Source: Oscillospiraceae bacterium
Lineage (GTDB): Bacteria; Bacillota; Clostridia; Oscillospirales; UBA929
NCBI GenBank assembly: GCA_031271525.1
Contig: JAISVO010000040.1
Span: forward strand, 1 to 14,778
Direction of reading: 5' to 3'
DNA: 14,778 bases
This document shows positions 1 to 6,631 of this stretch, piece after piece. The notes beneath the pieces are model-generated. The model had not been told where the DNA came from. It ran no database searches and saw only the letters and a program-made list of their open reading frames with translations. Positions within the stretch are counted from its first letter, which is position 1, and each line of letters opens with the position of its first letter. A program made the position numbers and the translations under genes.

Positions 1-814
1 GGGCGGGTTCTTTTTCATGCTGGCGATTACCGTCACGATGGTGGGGATCGGCTGGACCGAGATTCGGGAGGGTCACTTCTCCCACCTGATCATCCTCGGC
101 TTCGCTTGGGTCTACGGCGCCATCGGCTTTGTGGACGATTTGGCGAAGGTCCGCAAGAAGCGCAACCAAGGACTGACGGCCCCGCAGAAGCTGCTGCTGC
201 AGCTCTCGGCGGCGGCGGCGTTCCTCTCGCTGATGCGGTATTTCGACGCGCTGGACCCGAACCTGACGATCCCGTTCACCGGGATCACCTTCGAGCTTCC
301 GTGGTTTGTCTATTTAACGCTGGGCATCCTGTTTATCACCGGCGTCGTCAACGCGGTCAACCTCACCGACGGCGTGGACGGCTTACTGACCGGGATCACC
401 CTCCCGGTCGCGGTCCTTCTGGGGCTGATCGGCCTGCGGACGGGGAACCCGGGCGCTTCGGTCTTTTCGGGGGCGCTCGCCGGCGGGCTGCTGGGCTTCT
501 TACGGTTTAATTTCCATCCCGCGAAGGTTTTCATGGGGGATACCGGGTCGCTGTTCGTCGGCGGCGCGCTCTGCGGGTTGGTGTTCTCGCTGGGCAGCCC
601 GCTCCTGCTGGTGGTTGTCGGCTTGGTCTACCTGCTGGAGCTTTTGAGCGTCGTCCTGCAAGTGATCTATTTCCGTTTCACCGGCGGCAAGCGCCTGTTC
701 AAGATGTCTCCGATCCATCACCACTTCGAGATGTCCGGCTGGAAGGAGACCAAAATCTTCGCGGTTTTCTCCCTCGTCAGCCTCGCCCTCTGCGTCGCCG
801 GCTGGTTCGCGTAG
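1..814 (+). CDS. mraY: MraY, phospho-MurNAc-pentapeptide translocase (5' partial)
   Basis: This integral membrane enzyme transfers phospho-MurNAc-pentapeptide from UDP to undecaprenyl phosphate, giving lipid I on the inner face of the membrane. The reading frame is open from base 2, and the visible protein begins GGFFFMLAIT. That matches the segment after the conserved PTMGG of MraY, so roughly 50-55 N-terminal residues lie outside the window; the ATG at 17 is internal. Family signatures seen are the double aspartate VDDLAKVRKK (near 131), the NLTDGVDG motif (near 359), FMGDTGSLF (near 530) and the histidine motif SPIHHHFEMSGW (near 710). Many hydrophobic segments lie between them. The C-terminus ends normally at TAG 812-814. 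The gene is followed after 29 bases by ftsW; in most dcw clusters murD would sit between them. Identification is firm. Confidence 0.97.
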   Translation, partial: GGFFFMLAITVTMVGIGWTEIREGHFSHLIILGFAWVYGAIGFVDDLAKVRKKRNQGLTAPQKLLLQLSAAAAFLSLMRYFDALDPNLTIPFTGITFELPWFVYLTLGILFITGVVNAVNLTDGVDGLLTGITLPVAVLLGLIGLRTGNPGASVFSGALAGGLLGFLRFNFHPAKVFMGDTGSLFVGGALCGLVFSLGSPLLLVVVGLVYLLELLSVVLQVIYFRFTGGKRLFKMSPIHHHFEMSGWKETKIFAVFSLVSLALCVAGWFA

Positions 815-843
815 CCCCCCGTTCTGTCCGTCAGGAGGAGATT

Positions 844-1998
844 ATGGAACAAACAAACCTGTCCTCAATCCGCAAGGAGATCGCCCGTCCGCCGAAAGGC
901 CCGATGGACCTCCCGTTCGCGCTGCTGGTGATTCTGCTGAACGGCATCGGTCTGGTGATGATGTTCTCCGCCAGCTACGCGCTGGGGGAGGAGGTCGGCC
1001 CGTCCTACTATGTGACCCGTCAGGGTATCTTCATGCTGCTGGGTTTAGCCGCGATGCTGCTGGTCAGCCGTCTGAACTACGCCTATTTCAGCATGTTTTC
1101 GGTCCCGGCGGTTGCGGTGAGCCTTGTTCTGCTCGTATTGGTCCTCTTCATCGGCTCGGATGAGAAGGGCGCGGTCCGCTGGATCAACCTCGGGCTTTTC
1201 AACATCCAGCCGTCGGAGATCGCGAAAATCGCCGTCATCCTGATGTTCGCCACGATGATCTCGGCGCGCCCCGACCGTTTCGAGGATAAACGCCTGATCC
1301 CGACGGTCCGGTCGATCGCCCCGTTTCTGGGGATCCTGCTGGCGGTCGTCGGCTTGATCGCCCTCCAGCCGCACTTCTCGGCGATGATATTAATCATCGC
1401 GGTCGGCGGCGTCATGCTGTTCATGGGGGGCTTGGCGTACCGCTGGATCGCCGCTGTCGGCGGCTTAGGCTTTGCCGGGATGTTCGTCCTGATCAACTTC
1501 ACCAAGTACGCGGCGGCCCGGATCGCGACGTGGCAGAACCCTTGGTCCGACCTTCAGGGGAGCGGCTGGCAGACGGTGCAGTCGCTCTACGCCATCGCGT
1601 CGGGCGGCTGGCTGGGCTTGGGGCTGGGACAGAGCCGCCAAAAATACTCCTACCTTCCCGAGCCGCACAACGACTTCATCTTCTCGATTGTCGCGGAGGA
1701 GCTGGGGCTGATCGGCGTTTTCTTGGTGCTGTTTTTGTTTTTGCTTCTGATCATCCGCGGTTTCTGGATTGCCCTCCACGCCCGCGACCGGTTCGGCACG
1801 CTGCTGGTATCGGGCGTCACCGCGCTGCTCGCGATTCAGGTCTTTTTGAACGTCGCGGTCGTCACCAACCTGATCCCGGTCACCGGCATCTCGATGCCCT
1901 TCTTCTCATACGGCGGCTCGTCGCTGATGATCCAGATGGCGGAGATGGGCGTCGTCCTGTCGGTCAGCCGCCAGATCCCGGCCTATAATCCGTCATGA
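844..1998 (+). CDS. ftsW: FtsW/SpoVE, SEDS-family peptidoglycan glycosyltransferase
   Basis: A 384-residue SEDS protein that polymerises lipid II into glycan strands together with a class B penicillin-binding protein, either at the septum (FtsW) or in the spore cortex (SpoVE). The ATG is preceded by AGGAGGAG at 833-840. After a cytoplasmic N-terminus of about 25 residues, roughly ten hydrophobic segments follow. Visible family motifs are RWINLGLFNIQPSEIAK near residue 115, YLPEPHNDFIFSIVAEELG, which contains the conserved aspartate (D277) taken as catalytic in SEDS enzymes, and GISMPFFSYGGSS near the C-terminus. The dcw position supports FtsW or SpoVE over RodA, but sequence alone does not separate the first two. 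The stop overlaps the murG start (ATGA), so the two are translationally coupled. Confidence 0.95.
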   Translation: MEQTNLSSIRKEIARPPKGPMDLPFALLVILLNGIGLVMMFSASYALGEEVGPSYYVTRQGIFMLLGLAAMLLVSRLNYAYFSMFSVPAVAVSLVLLVLVLFIGSDEKGAVRWINLGLFNIQPSEIAKIAVILMFATMISARPDRFEDKRLIPTVRSIAPFLGILLAVVGLIALQPHFSAMILIIAVGGVMLFMGGLAYRWIAAVGGLGFAGMFVLINFTKYAAARIATWQNPWSDLQGSGWQTVQSLYAIASGGWLGLGLGQSRQKYSYLPEPHNDFIFSIVAEELGLIGVFLVLFLFLLLIIRGFWIALHARDRFGTLLVSGVTALLAIQVFLNVAVVTNLIPVTGISMPFFSYGGSSLMIQMAEMGVVLSVSRQIPAYNPS

Positions 1999-3098
1999 GG
2001 TTTATCGTTACGTGCGGCGGGTCGGGGGGTCACATCAATCCGGGGTTAGCCGTCGCGTCGGTCCTGCGGGACGGCGGGCACGAGGTGCTCTTTGTCGGCG
2101 CGACTCAGGGGCTGGAGCGGGACTTGGTCCCCCGCGAGGGGTTCCGCATCGAGTTCGTCGAGGCGCGCTCCCTGATCCACTCCCTGACCCCCAAGGCGCT
2201 GGCGCACAACGCCGGCACGGTATGGCGGACGTTTCGCTCGGGCGGCGCCGCGAAGCGGATTGTCCGGCGCTTCGCGCCCGCCGCGGTGCTGGGCACCGGC
2301 GGCTACGCCTCCTTCCCGGCGCTCCGCGCCGCGCAGAAGCTTGGGATCCCCACCCTGATCCACGAATCCAACGCCTTCCCCGGCGTCACGACCAAGCTGA
2401 TCGCGAAGAGGGCGGACGCGGTCCTCGTCGCGATCGAGCGGAGCCGCTCGGCGTACCCAAATCCGGAGAAGGTGAAGGTCGTCGGCACCCCGGTCCGCCC
2501 CGAGTTCTTCACCCTCAGGCGCGAAGCGGCGCGGAGGTCGCTCGGCTTGGACGGACGCCCGGTGGTCGTCAGCCTTTTGGGCTCGCAGGGCGCGCGGGAG
2601 GTCAACAAGCTCATTTTGGAGCTGATGGCGATGAATGGCGGGGCTTACCGGCACATCCACGCGGCGGGGCCGAAACGGGTCGAAGCCCTGCTGGACGAAG
2701 CGCGGAAGAGGGGCCTTTCGCTCACCGAACAGAGCGGCCTGACGATCAAAGGGTACATACACAACATGGCGGAGGTTCTGGCGGCGGCCGACCTCGTCGT
2801 CTGCCGGGGCGGCGCTTCGACGCTGGCGGAGCTGTCGGCCGCCGGGAAGGCGGCGATCGTCATCCCAAGCCCCAACGTCGCGGCGGATCACCAGACGGCG
2901 AACGCCCGGATGCTGGGCGGCGCGGCGGCGGTTCTGCCGGAGTCCGGGCTGACCGCTGACGAATTGCGCCGAACGGTGAACGATTTGCTGGAAAACCCTC
3001 TTCGCAGGGCGAGGATGGAAGAGGGGATGAAAAGGCTCGCGGTCCCCGATTCCGCGGCCGCAATCGCCGGTTTGATGGTCGAATTCGGTAAATCGTAA
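1995..3098 (+). CDS. murG: MurG, UDP-GlcNAc:lipid I N-acetylglucosaminyltransferase
   Basis: A peripheral membrane GT-B glycosyltransferase, 367 residues, that adds GlcNAc to lipid I to make lipid II at the cytoplasmic face. The N-terminal glycine-rich loop GGSGGHINPG (residues 8-17, with conserved H13) binds lipid I and phosphate. GTGGYASFP (about 100) and HESNAFPG (about 123) are family hallmarks. The linker to the C-terminal domain carries LLGSQGAREVN, and the UDP-GlcNAc pocket shows CRGGASTLAELSAAGK (about 269) and SPNVAADHQTANA. The length is normal for the family. Its ATG overlaps the ftsW stop by four bases, so the ribosome probably passes directly from ftsW, which also supplies lipid II polymerising activity. 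Identification is firm. Confidence 0.97.
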   Translation: MRFIVTCGGSGGHINPGLAVASVLRDGGHEVLFVGATQGLERDLVPREGFRIEFVEARSLIHSLTPKALAHNAGTVWRTFRSGGAAKRIVRRFAPAAVLGTGGYASFPALRAAQKLGIPTLIHESNAFPGVTTKLIAKRADAVLVAIERSRSAYPNPEKVKVVGTPVRPEFFTLRREAARRSLGLDGRPVVVSLLGSQGAREVNKLILELMAMNGGAYRHIHAAGPKRVEALLDEARKRGLSLTEQSGLTIKGYIHNMAEVLAAADLVVCRGGASTLAELSAAGKAAIVIPSPNVAADHQTANARMLGGAAAVLPESGLTADELRRTVNDLLENPLRRARMEEGMKRLAVPDSAAAIAGLMVEFGKS

Positions 3099-3157
3099 CA
3101 AAGGAAACGAATCCCTCATAGTATAGCCTATCTGTGACGGATTCGGAGGAAAAATCC

Positions 3158-4423
3158 ATGAACGCGTTATCCATCTCGGGCGGCAAACCTTTGAGCGGGA
3201 GCGTTCGCGTACAGGGCGCGAAGAACAGCGTACTGCCGATACTGGCGGCGACCATCCTGACGGGGGAGCCGGCGGTTATCCGCAACTGCCCCAATCTCTT
3301 GGATGTGGAGTACACCCTTCGCATTCTGCGGCACCTCGGGTGCGGCGCGGAGCGGGACCGCGACGGAAACGTGGCGGTGTCGGCGGCGGGGATGACCGGG
3401 ATCGGGATTCCCGACAGCCTGATGCGGAAGATGCGTTCCTCGGTCATCTTCATGGGGTCGATCTTGTCCCGGGCCGGGGAGGCGGTTTTGAGCCGGCCCG
3501 GCGGCTGCGATTTAGGCGCGCGCCCGATCGACCTCCATCTGGAGGCCCTCCGCCAGATGGGCGCGGAGATACGGGAGGAAGGCGGCAACATCCTCTGCAA
3601 AGCGGCCCGGCTGACCGGCTGTGAGATCGCGCTGAAGATACCCAGCGTCGGCGCCACCGAGAATATCATTTTGGCGGCGGCGAAGGCGAAGGGGGTCACC
3701 CGGGTGGTCAACGCCGCCCGGGAGCCGGAGATCGAGGACCTCCAAGCGTTCCTGAACGCGATGGGGGGGCGCGTGTCCGGCGCGGGCAGCCCGATCGTCA
3801 CGGTAGAGGGGGTGGAGACGCTGCGCGGCGCGGTCCACAGCGTGATCCCCGACCGTATCGCGGCGGCGACCTTACTGAGCGCGGCGGCGGCGGCGGGCGG
3901 CGACGTTCTCCTGCGGGACGTCCGCCCAAACGACGTCGCGGCGGTCCTGACGGCGCTGGGCGAGGCCGGGTGTTCCATCGGCGCGGAGGGCGCGTCCTCG
4001 GTGCGGATCAGAAGCTCCCGCCGTCCCAAGCCGATGGGGTTCATCCAAACGGCGCCCCACCCGGGGTTCCCCACCGACGCCCAGCCGGTGGCGATGGCGG
4101 TGGCGTGCGTCGCCGACGGGATGACGGTATTCCGCGAGACGATGTTCGAGCACCGCTATAACCACGTGTCCGAGCTGATCCGGATGGGCGCGCGGATCGA
4201 CGTCACCGAGCGCACGGCGGTCATCCACGGCGTACCCCGCCTTTCGGGCGCGACGGTCGCCGCGACAGACCTCCGTAGCGGCGCGGCGCTGGCGGTCGCG
4301 GCCCTCGCGGCGGACGGCGTCAGCGAGGTCAGCGGTTTGGAACACATCGACAGGGGGTATGATACTCTGGAGGACACCCTGTCCTCGCTGGGAGCCGATG
4401 TCCGCAGGGTTACGGCACACTGA
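3158..4423 (+). CDS. murA: MurA, UDP-GlcNAc 1-carboxyvinyltransferase
   Basis: Cytosolic enzyme that transfers enolpyruvate from phosphoenolpyruvate to UDP-GlcNAc, the first committed step of peptidoglycan precursor synthesis and the target of fosfomycin. I place the start at ATG 3158 because GGAGGAAAAATCC directly precedes it and the resulting 421-residue protein aligns with family length. An in-frame GTG at 3134 would add eight residues but has no good ribosome binding site. Visible features are the GAKNSVLPI motif with K22-N23, the loop RPGGCDLGARPIDLH with the PEP-reactive cysteine at C117, SVGATENIILAA, PTDAQP with the catalytic-base aspartate region, and the C-terminal DLRSGAAL motif. 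Cysteine rather than aspartate in the loop predicts fosfomycin sensitivity at the target level (family knowledge). Gram-positives often have two murA copies; this is the dcw-linked one. Confidence 0.96.
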   Translation: MNALSISGGKPLSGSVRVQGAKNSVLPILAATILTGEPAVIRNCPNLLDVEYTLRILRHLGCGAERDRDGNVAVSAAGMTGIGIPDSLMRKMRSSVIFMGSILSRAGEAVLSRPGGCDLGARPIDLHLEALRQMGAEIREEGGNILCKAARLTGCEIALKIPSVGATENIILAAAKAKGVTRVVNAAREPEIEDLQAFLNAMGGRVSGAGSPIVTVEGVETLRGAVHSVIPDRIAAATLLSAAAAAGGDVLLRDVRPNDVAAVLTALGEAGCSIGAEGASSVRIRSSRRPKPMGFIQTAPHPGFPTDAQPVAMAVACVADGMTVFRETMFEHRYNHVSELIRMGARIDVTERTAVIHGVPRLSGATVAATDLRSGAALAVAALAADGVSEVSGLEHIDRGYDTLEDTLSSLGADVRRVTAH

Positions 4424-4455
4424 ACGCGGCGCTCGCGGAACTTTTGGGAGATACC

Positions 4456-4487
4456 CCCAAGAACCTGCTTTGAAAAAGGTTCTTGGG
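4456..4487 (+). repeat. Perfect 11-bp hairpin between murA and ftsQ (candidate dispersed repeat)
   Basis: CCCAAGAACCT (4456-4466) and AGGTTCTTGGG (4477-4487) are perfectly complementary around a 10-base loop. No T-run follows, so it is not a standard intrinsic terminator. The stem lies 17 bases before the ftsQ start, and the ftsQ Shine-Dalgarno GGAGG (4493-4497) comes right after it. I recall similar GAACC/GGTTC hairpins as dispersed intergenic repeats in gut Clostridia, but that cannot be verified here. It could also pause transcription, stabilise RNA or tune ftsQ translation. Confidence 0.7.
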
Positions 4488-4504
4488 CCGCCGGAGGCAA
4501 TCCT

Positions 4505-5269
4505 ATGCAGCAACGGAAGAAAAAAAAACACAGCGTACTGCTGATCTTTTTTGTGGCCGCCGTACTGGTCGTCGCCTTTGTGCTGACGTCCGGGTTATTC
4601 TTCAAGGTGACGGCGATCCGGGTGGAGGGCGGGCTGGTCACCGGCGAGAAGGAGGTTGCCGAGATGAGCGGCATCTCCCTCGGAGACAACATCTTTTTTA
4701 TCAACAAGGTCAGCGCGGCGCGGAACATCAAGGCGCAGCTCCCGTACGTTCAGGAGGTGCGCATCTCCCGTTCCCTGCCCGGAACGGTCCTGATCCGCGT
4801 CACCGAAGCGGCGCCCGCCGGGATGATCGAGGATCGGGGCGCTTACTGGCTCTTCGATACGCAGGGCGTCCTGCTGGAGTCGGTGCCCGTCCTGACCCCG
4901 CCCAAGCTGCCGGTGGTGCGGGGCCTCACCCTCGTCTCGCCGCTCCCCGGCGGCGAACTTGACGTTCCGGAGGAGGACAGGGTCAAGGTCGCCCCGCTGC
5001 TGGAGCTGCTGCGGACCCTTTTGGCGGAGGGGCTATGGGAGGACGTTTCCTCGGCGGACGTCAGCCGTCTGGCAAACCTCCGGTTCACCTACAAAGAAAT
5101 TGAGGTCGAGCTGGGCGCGCCCGACCTGCTGGAGCGGAAACTCCGGACGATGTCGCTGGCGCTGGAGCAGATCGGCGGCGCGGGCACGCTGTACCTCGCG
5201 CCGGTGGCGGAGGGGCAGCCCTCCCGGTTTATCCCGGAGCAAACCCCGGCCGAACCAATTTCTCCTTGA
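4505..5269 (+). CDS. ftsQ: FtsQ/DivIB-family cell division protein
   Basis: A 254-residue bitopic membrane protein of the divisome. DivIB/FtsQ bridges early and late division proteins and forms a complex with FtsL/DivIC and FtsB. A short basic cytoplasmic tail (QQRKKKK) is followed by one membrane span at about residues 10-31. An extracellular POTRA domain follows (about 33-102), with FKVTAIRVEGG, the turn GDNIFFIN and the strand SLPGTVLIRVTEAAP. The remaining beta domain ends in a short proline-rich tail (QTPAEPISP). The ATG is set by GGAGG seven bases upstream. Its stop codon lies inside the -35 box of the ftsZ promoter. Identification rests on topology, POTRA pattern and position rather than a catalytic motif, but the context makes it secure. 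Confidence 0.93.
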   Translation: MQQRKKKKHSVLLIFFVAAVLVVAFVLTSGLFFKVTAIRVEGGLVTGEKEVAEMSGISLGDNIFFINKVSAARNIKAQLPYVQEVRISRSLPGTVLIRVTEAAPAGMIEDRGAYWLFDTQGVLLESVPVLTPPKLPVVRGLTLVSPLPGGELDVPEEDRVKVAPLLELLRTLLAEGLWEDVSSADVSRLANLRFTYKEIEVELGAPDLLERKLRTMSLALEQIGGAGTLYLAPVAEGQPSRFIPEQTPAEPISP

Positions 5270-5294
5270 CAACCGGAGCATTTGAGAATACAAT
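5266..5294 (+). promoter_or_regulatory. Sigma-A-type promoter for ftsZ
   Basis: TTGACA (5266-5271) and TACAAT (5289-5294) are separated by exactly 17 bases. The -35 is a perfect consensus and the -10 differs at one position. Transcription would start near 5301, leaving a leader of about 74 bases before the ftsZ ATG with Shine-Dalgarno AGGGGG at 5362-5367. The -35 overlaps the ftsQ stop codon (5267-5269), so ftsZ has its own promoter while still being able to receive read-through from the upstream operon. Confidence 0.85.
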
Positions 5295-5374
5295 AGATCA
5301 AAGATGGACAGGCAACGCTGTAAAGCGAACTCCTTACTATGTGATATACACAAAAGACCGCAGGGGGTAAATGT

Positions 5375-6520
5375 ATGGCTTTTGAACTGGATAACGGCAA
5401 TGAGAGTGTCGTATCGATCAAGGTAGTGGGGATCGGCGGCGGCGGCAATAACGTGGTCAACCGGATGATGGAGGCGGGCGTCACCAGCGCCGAGATGGTC
5501 GCGGTCAACACCGATCGTCAGGCGTTGGTCAAGACGCGGGCGACGCACAAGCTCCAAATCGGCGAGAAGCAGACGGGGGGCAAGGGCGCGGGCTCCAACC
5601 CCGAAATCGGCCGGAAGTCGATGGAGGAGAGCCGTCAGGACATGAGCAAGCTCCTCACGGGCACCGACATGGTGTTCATCTCGGCGGGCATGGGGGGCGG
5701 CACCGGCACCGGCGCTGCGCCGATCGTCGCCGACATCGCCCGGGAGCAGGGGATCCTCACGATCGGGATCGTGACAAAGCCTTTCCACTTTGAGGGCCCG
5801 CACCGGATGAAGCAGGCCGAGGCGGGGATCGAGGAGCTTCGGAGCCGGGTCGATTCCCTGATCGTCATCCCGAACGAACGCCTCAAGCTGGTCAGCAACG
5901 AAAAAATCTCGTTCGCCACCGGGTTCAAAATCGCGGACGACGTGCTGAAGCAGTCGGTGCAGAGCATCTCCGACCTGATCAACACCACCCAGCTGATCAA
6001 CCTCGACTTCGCGGACGTCAGCTCGATCATGCGGGACGCAGGCTACGCCCACATCGGCGTGGGCCGCGCCAGCGGCAAATCGAAGGCGGAGGAGGCGAGC
6101 CGTCAGGCGATCCAAAGCCCGCTGCTCGAGACGACGATCAACGGGGCGAAGGGCGTCATCATCAACATCACCGGCGATCCCGACCTCGCGCTGGACGACG
6201 TCGAGCTTGCCGCCAACATGGTTAAGAGCGCGGTCCACCACGACGCCAACATCATCTTCGGCGCAGCCATCGACGAGTCGATGGACGACGAGATCCGCGT
6301 CATCGTCATCGCCACCGGTTTCGACGAAGGGACCGGGCTTCACGAGGAGGGCGGCATCTTCTCTTCGGGTTCGGCGGTCGGCGCGGCGCCCCAAAAGCAG
6401 CACGCGCAGCATCCGCAGCAGCCCGAACCGGCGGCGTTCCCGGCGGTCCCGCCCCCGAAGGAGGAACCCCCCGAGGAGGATCCGTTCGAGTCGATCTTCC
6501 GGATCTTTAACAAGAAATAA
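5375..6520 (+). CDS. ftsZ: FtsZ, tubulin-like GTPase of the Z-ring
   Basis: Polymerises at midcell in a GTP-dependent manner and recruits the divisome. In the 381 residues I see the N-terminal nucleotide-binding motif GIGGGGNN (19-26), the tubulin signature GGGTGTG (107-113), the guanine/ribose contacts around NTDRQAL, and the T7 synergy loop NLDFADV (209-215) with aspartates D211 and D214 that complete the neighbouring subunit's active site. A variable Gln/Pro/Ala-rich linker begins near residue 330. The extreme C-terminus (DPFESIFRIFNKK) lacks the common DIPxFLR motif that binds FtsA and SepF in many bacteria. No ftsA lies upstream. The gene has its own promoter and is followed by two GC hairpins. 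Confidence 0.98.
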   Translation: MAFELDNGNESVVSIKVVGIGGGGNNVVNRMMEAGVTSAEMVAVNTDRQALVKTRATHKLQIGEKQTGGKGAGSNPEIGRKSMEESRQDMSKLLTGTDMVFISAGMGGGTGTGAAPIVADIAREQGILTIGIVTKPFHFEGPHRMKQAEAGIEELRSRVDSLIVIPNERLKLVSNEKISFATGFKIADDVLKQSVQSISDLINTTQLINLDFADVSSIMRDAGYAHIGVGRASGKSKAEEASRQAIQSPLLETTINGAKGVIINITGDPDLALDDVELAANMVKSAVHHDANIIFGAAIDESMDDEIRVIVIATGFDEGTGLHEEGGIFSSGSAVGAAPQKQHAQHPQQPEPAAFPAVPPPKEEPPEEDPFESIFRIFNKK

Positions 6521-6531
6521 TCTTTTTCTTT

Positions 6532-6550
6532 CCCCCGCCTTCGGCGGGGG
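6532..6550 (+). terminator. GC-rich hairpin after ftsZ (weak terminator candidate)
   Basis: CCCCCGCC (6532-6539), a TTC loop and GGCGGGGG (6543-6550) form an 8-bp stem starting 11 bases after the ftsZ stop. It is preceded by a pyrimidine run and followed by AATTGCG, so there is no downstream T-tract on the + strand. The position suits an end-of-operon structure, but classic rho-independent termination is unproven. It may be half of a paired-hairpin repeat with the next stem. Confidence 0.5.
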
Positions 6551-6562
6551 AATTGCGCGTCC

Positions 6563-6608
6563 TCCCCGTATATCCCCCTTCCGCCGGAAGGGGGGCAAGC
6601 AGCGGGGA
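6563..6608 (+). repeat. Nested GC hairpin upstream of the oxidoreductase gene
   Basis: The core CCCCCTTCC (6574-6582) and GGAAGGGGG (6586-6594) pair perfectly with a three-base loop. An outer pair, TCCCCG (6563-6568) with CGGGGA (6603-6608), can enclose it. No T-run follows. Together with the 6532-6550 stem this makes a two-hairpin intergenic block of about 75 bases, similar in layout to REP/REPIN-type palindromic repeats. Repeat status is inferred from structure only. Confidence 0.5.
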
Positions 6609-6631
6609 AATGAACAGCGGGAGGGAAACGT

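Noticed and set aside
3109..3144. GAATCC/GGATTC inverted repeat between murG and murA
   Set aside because: Only six base pairs with a 24-base loop and no T-run; too weak to call a terminator or operator.
3134..3157. Upstream GTG start for murA
   Set aside because: The GGAGGA ribosome binding site lies between this GTG and the ATG at 3158, and the ATG start gives the family-standard N-terminus with K22-N23 numbering.
2860..4074. A 404-codon minus-strand frame across murG and murA, and a 357-codon one at 2046-3119
   Set aside because: Both are antisense shadows of murG and murA, with no ribosome binding site or domain.
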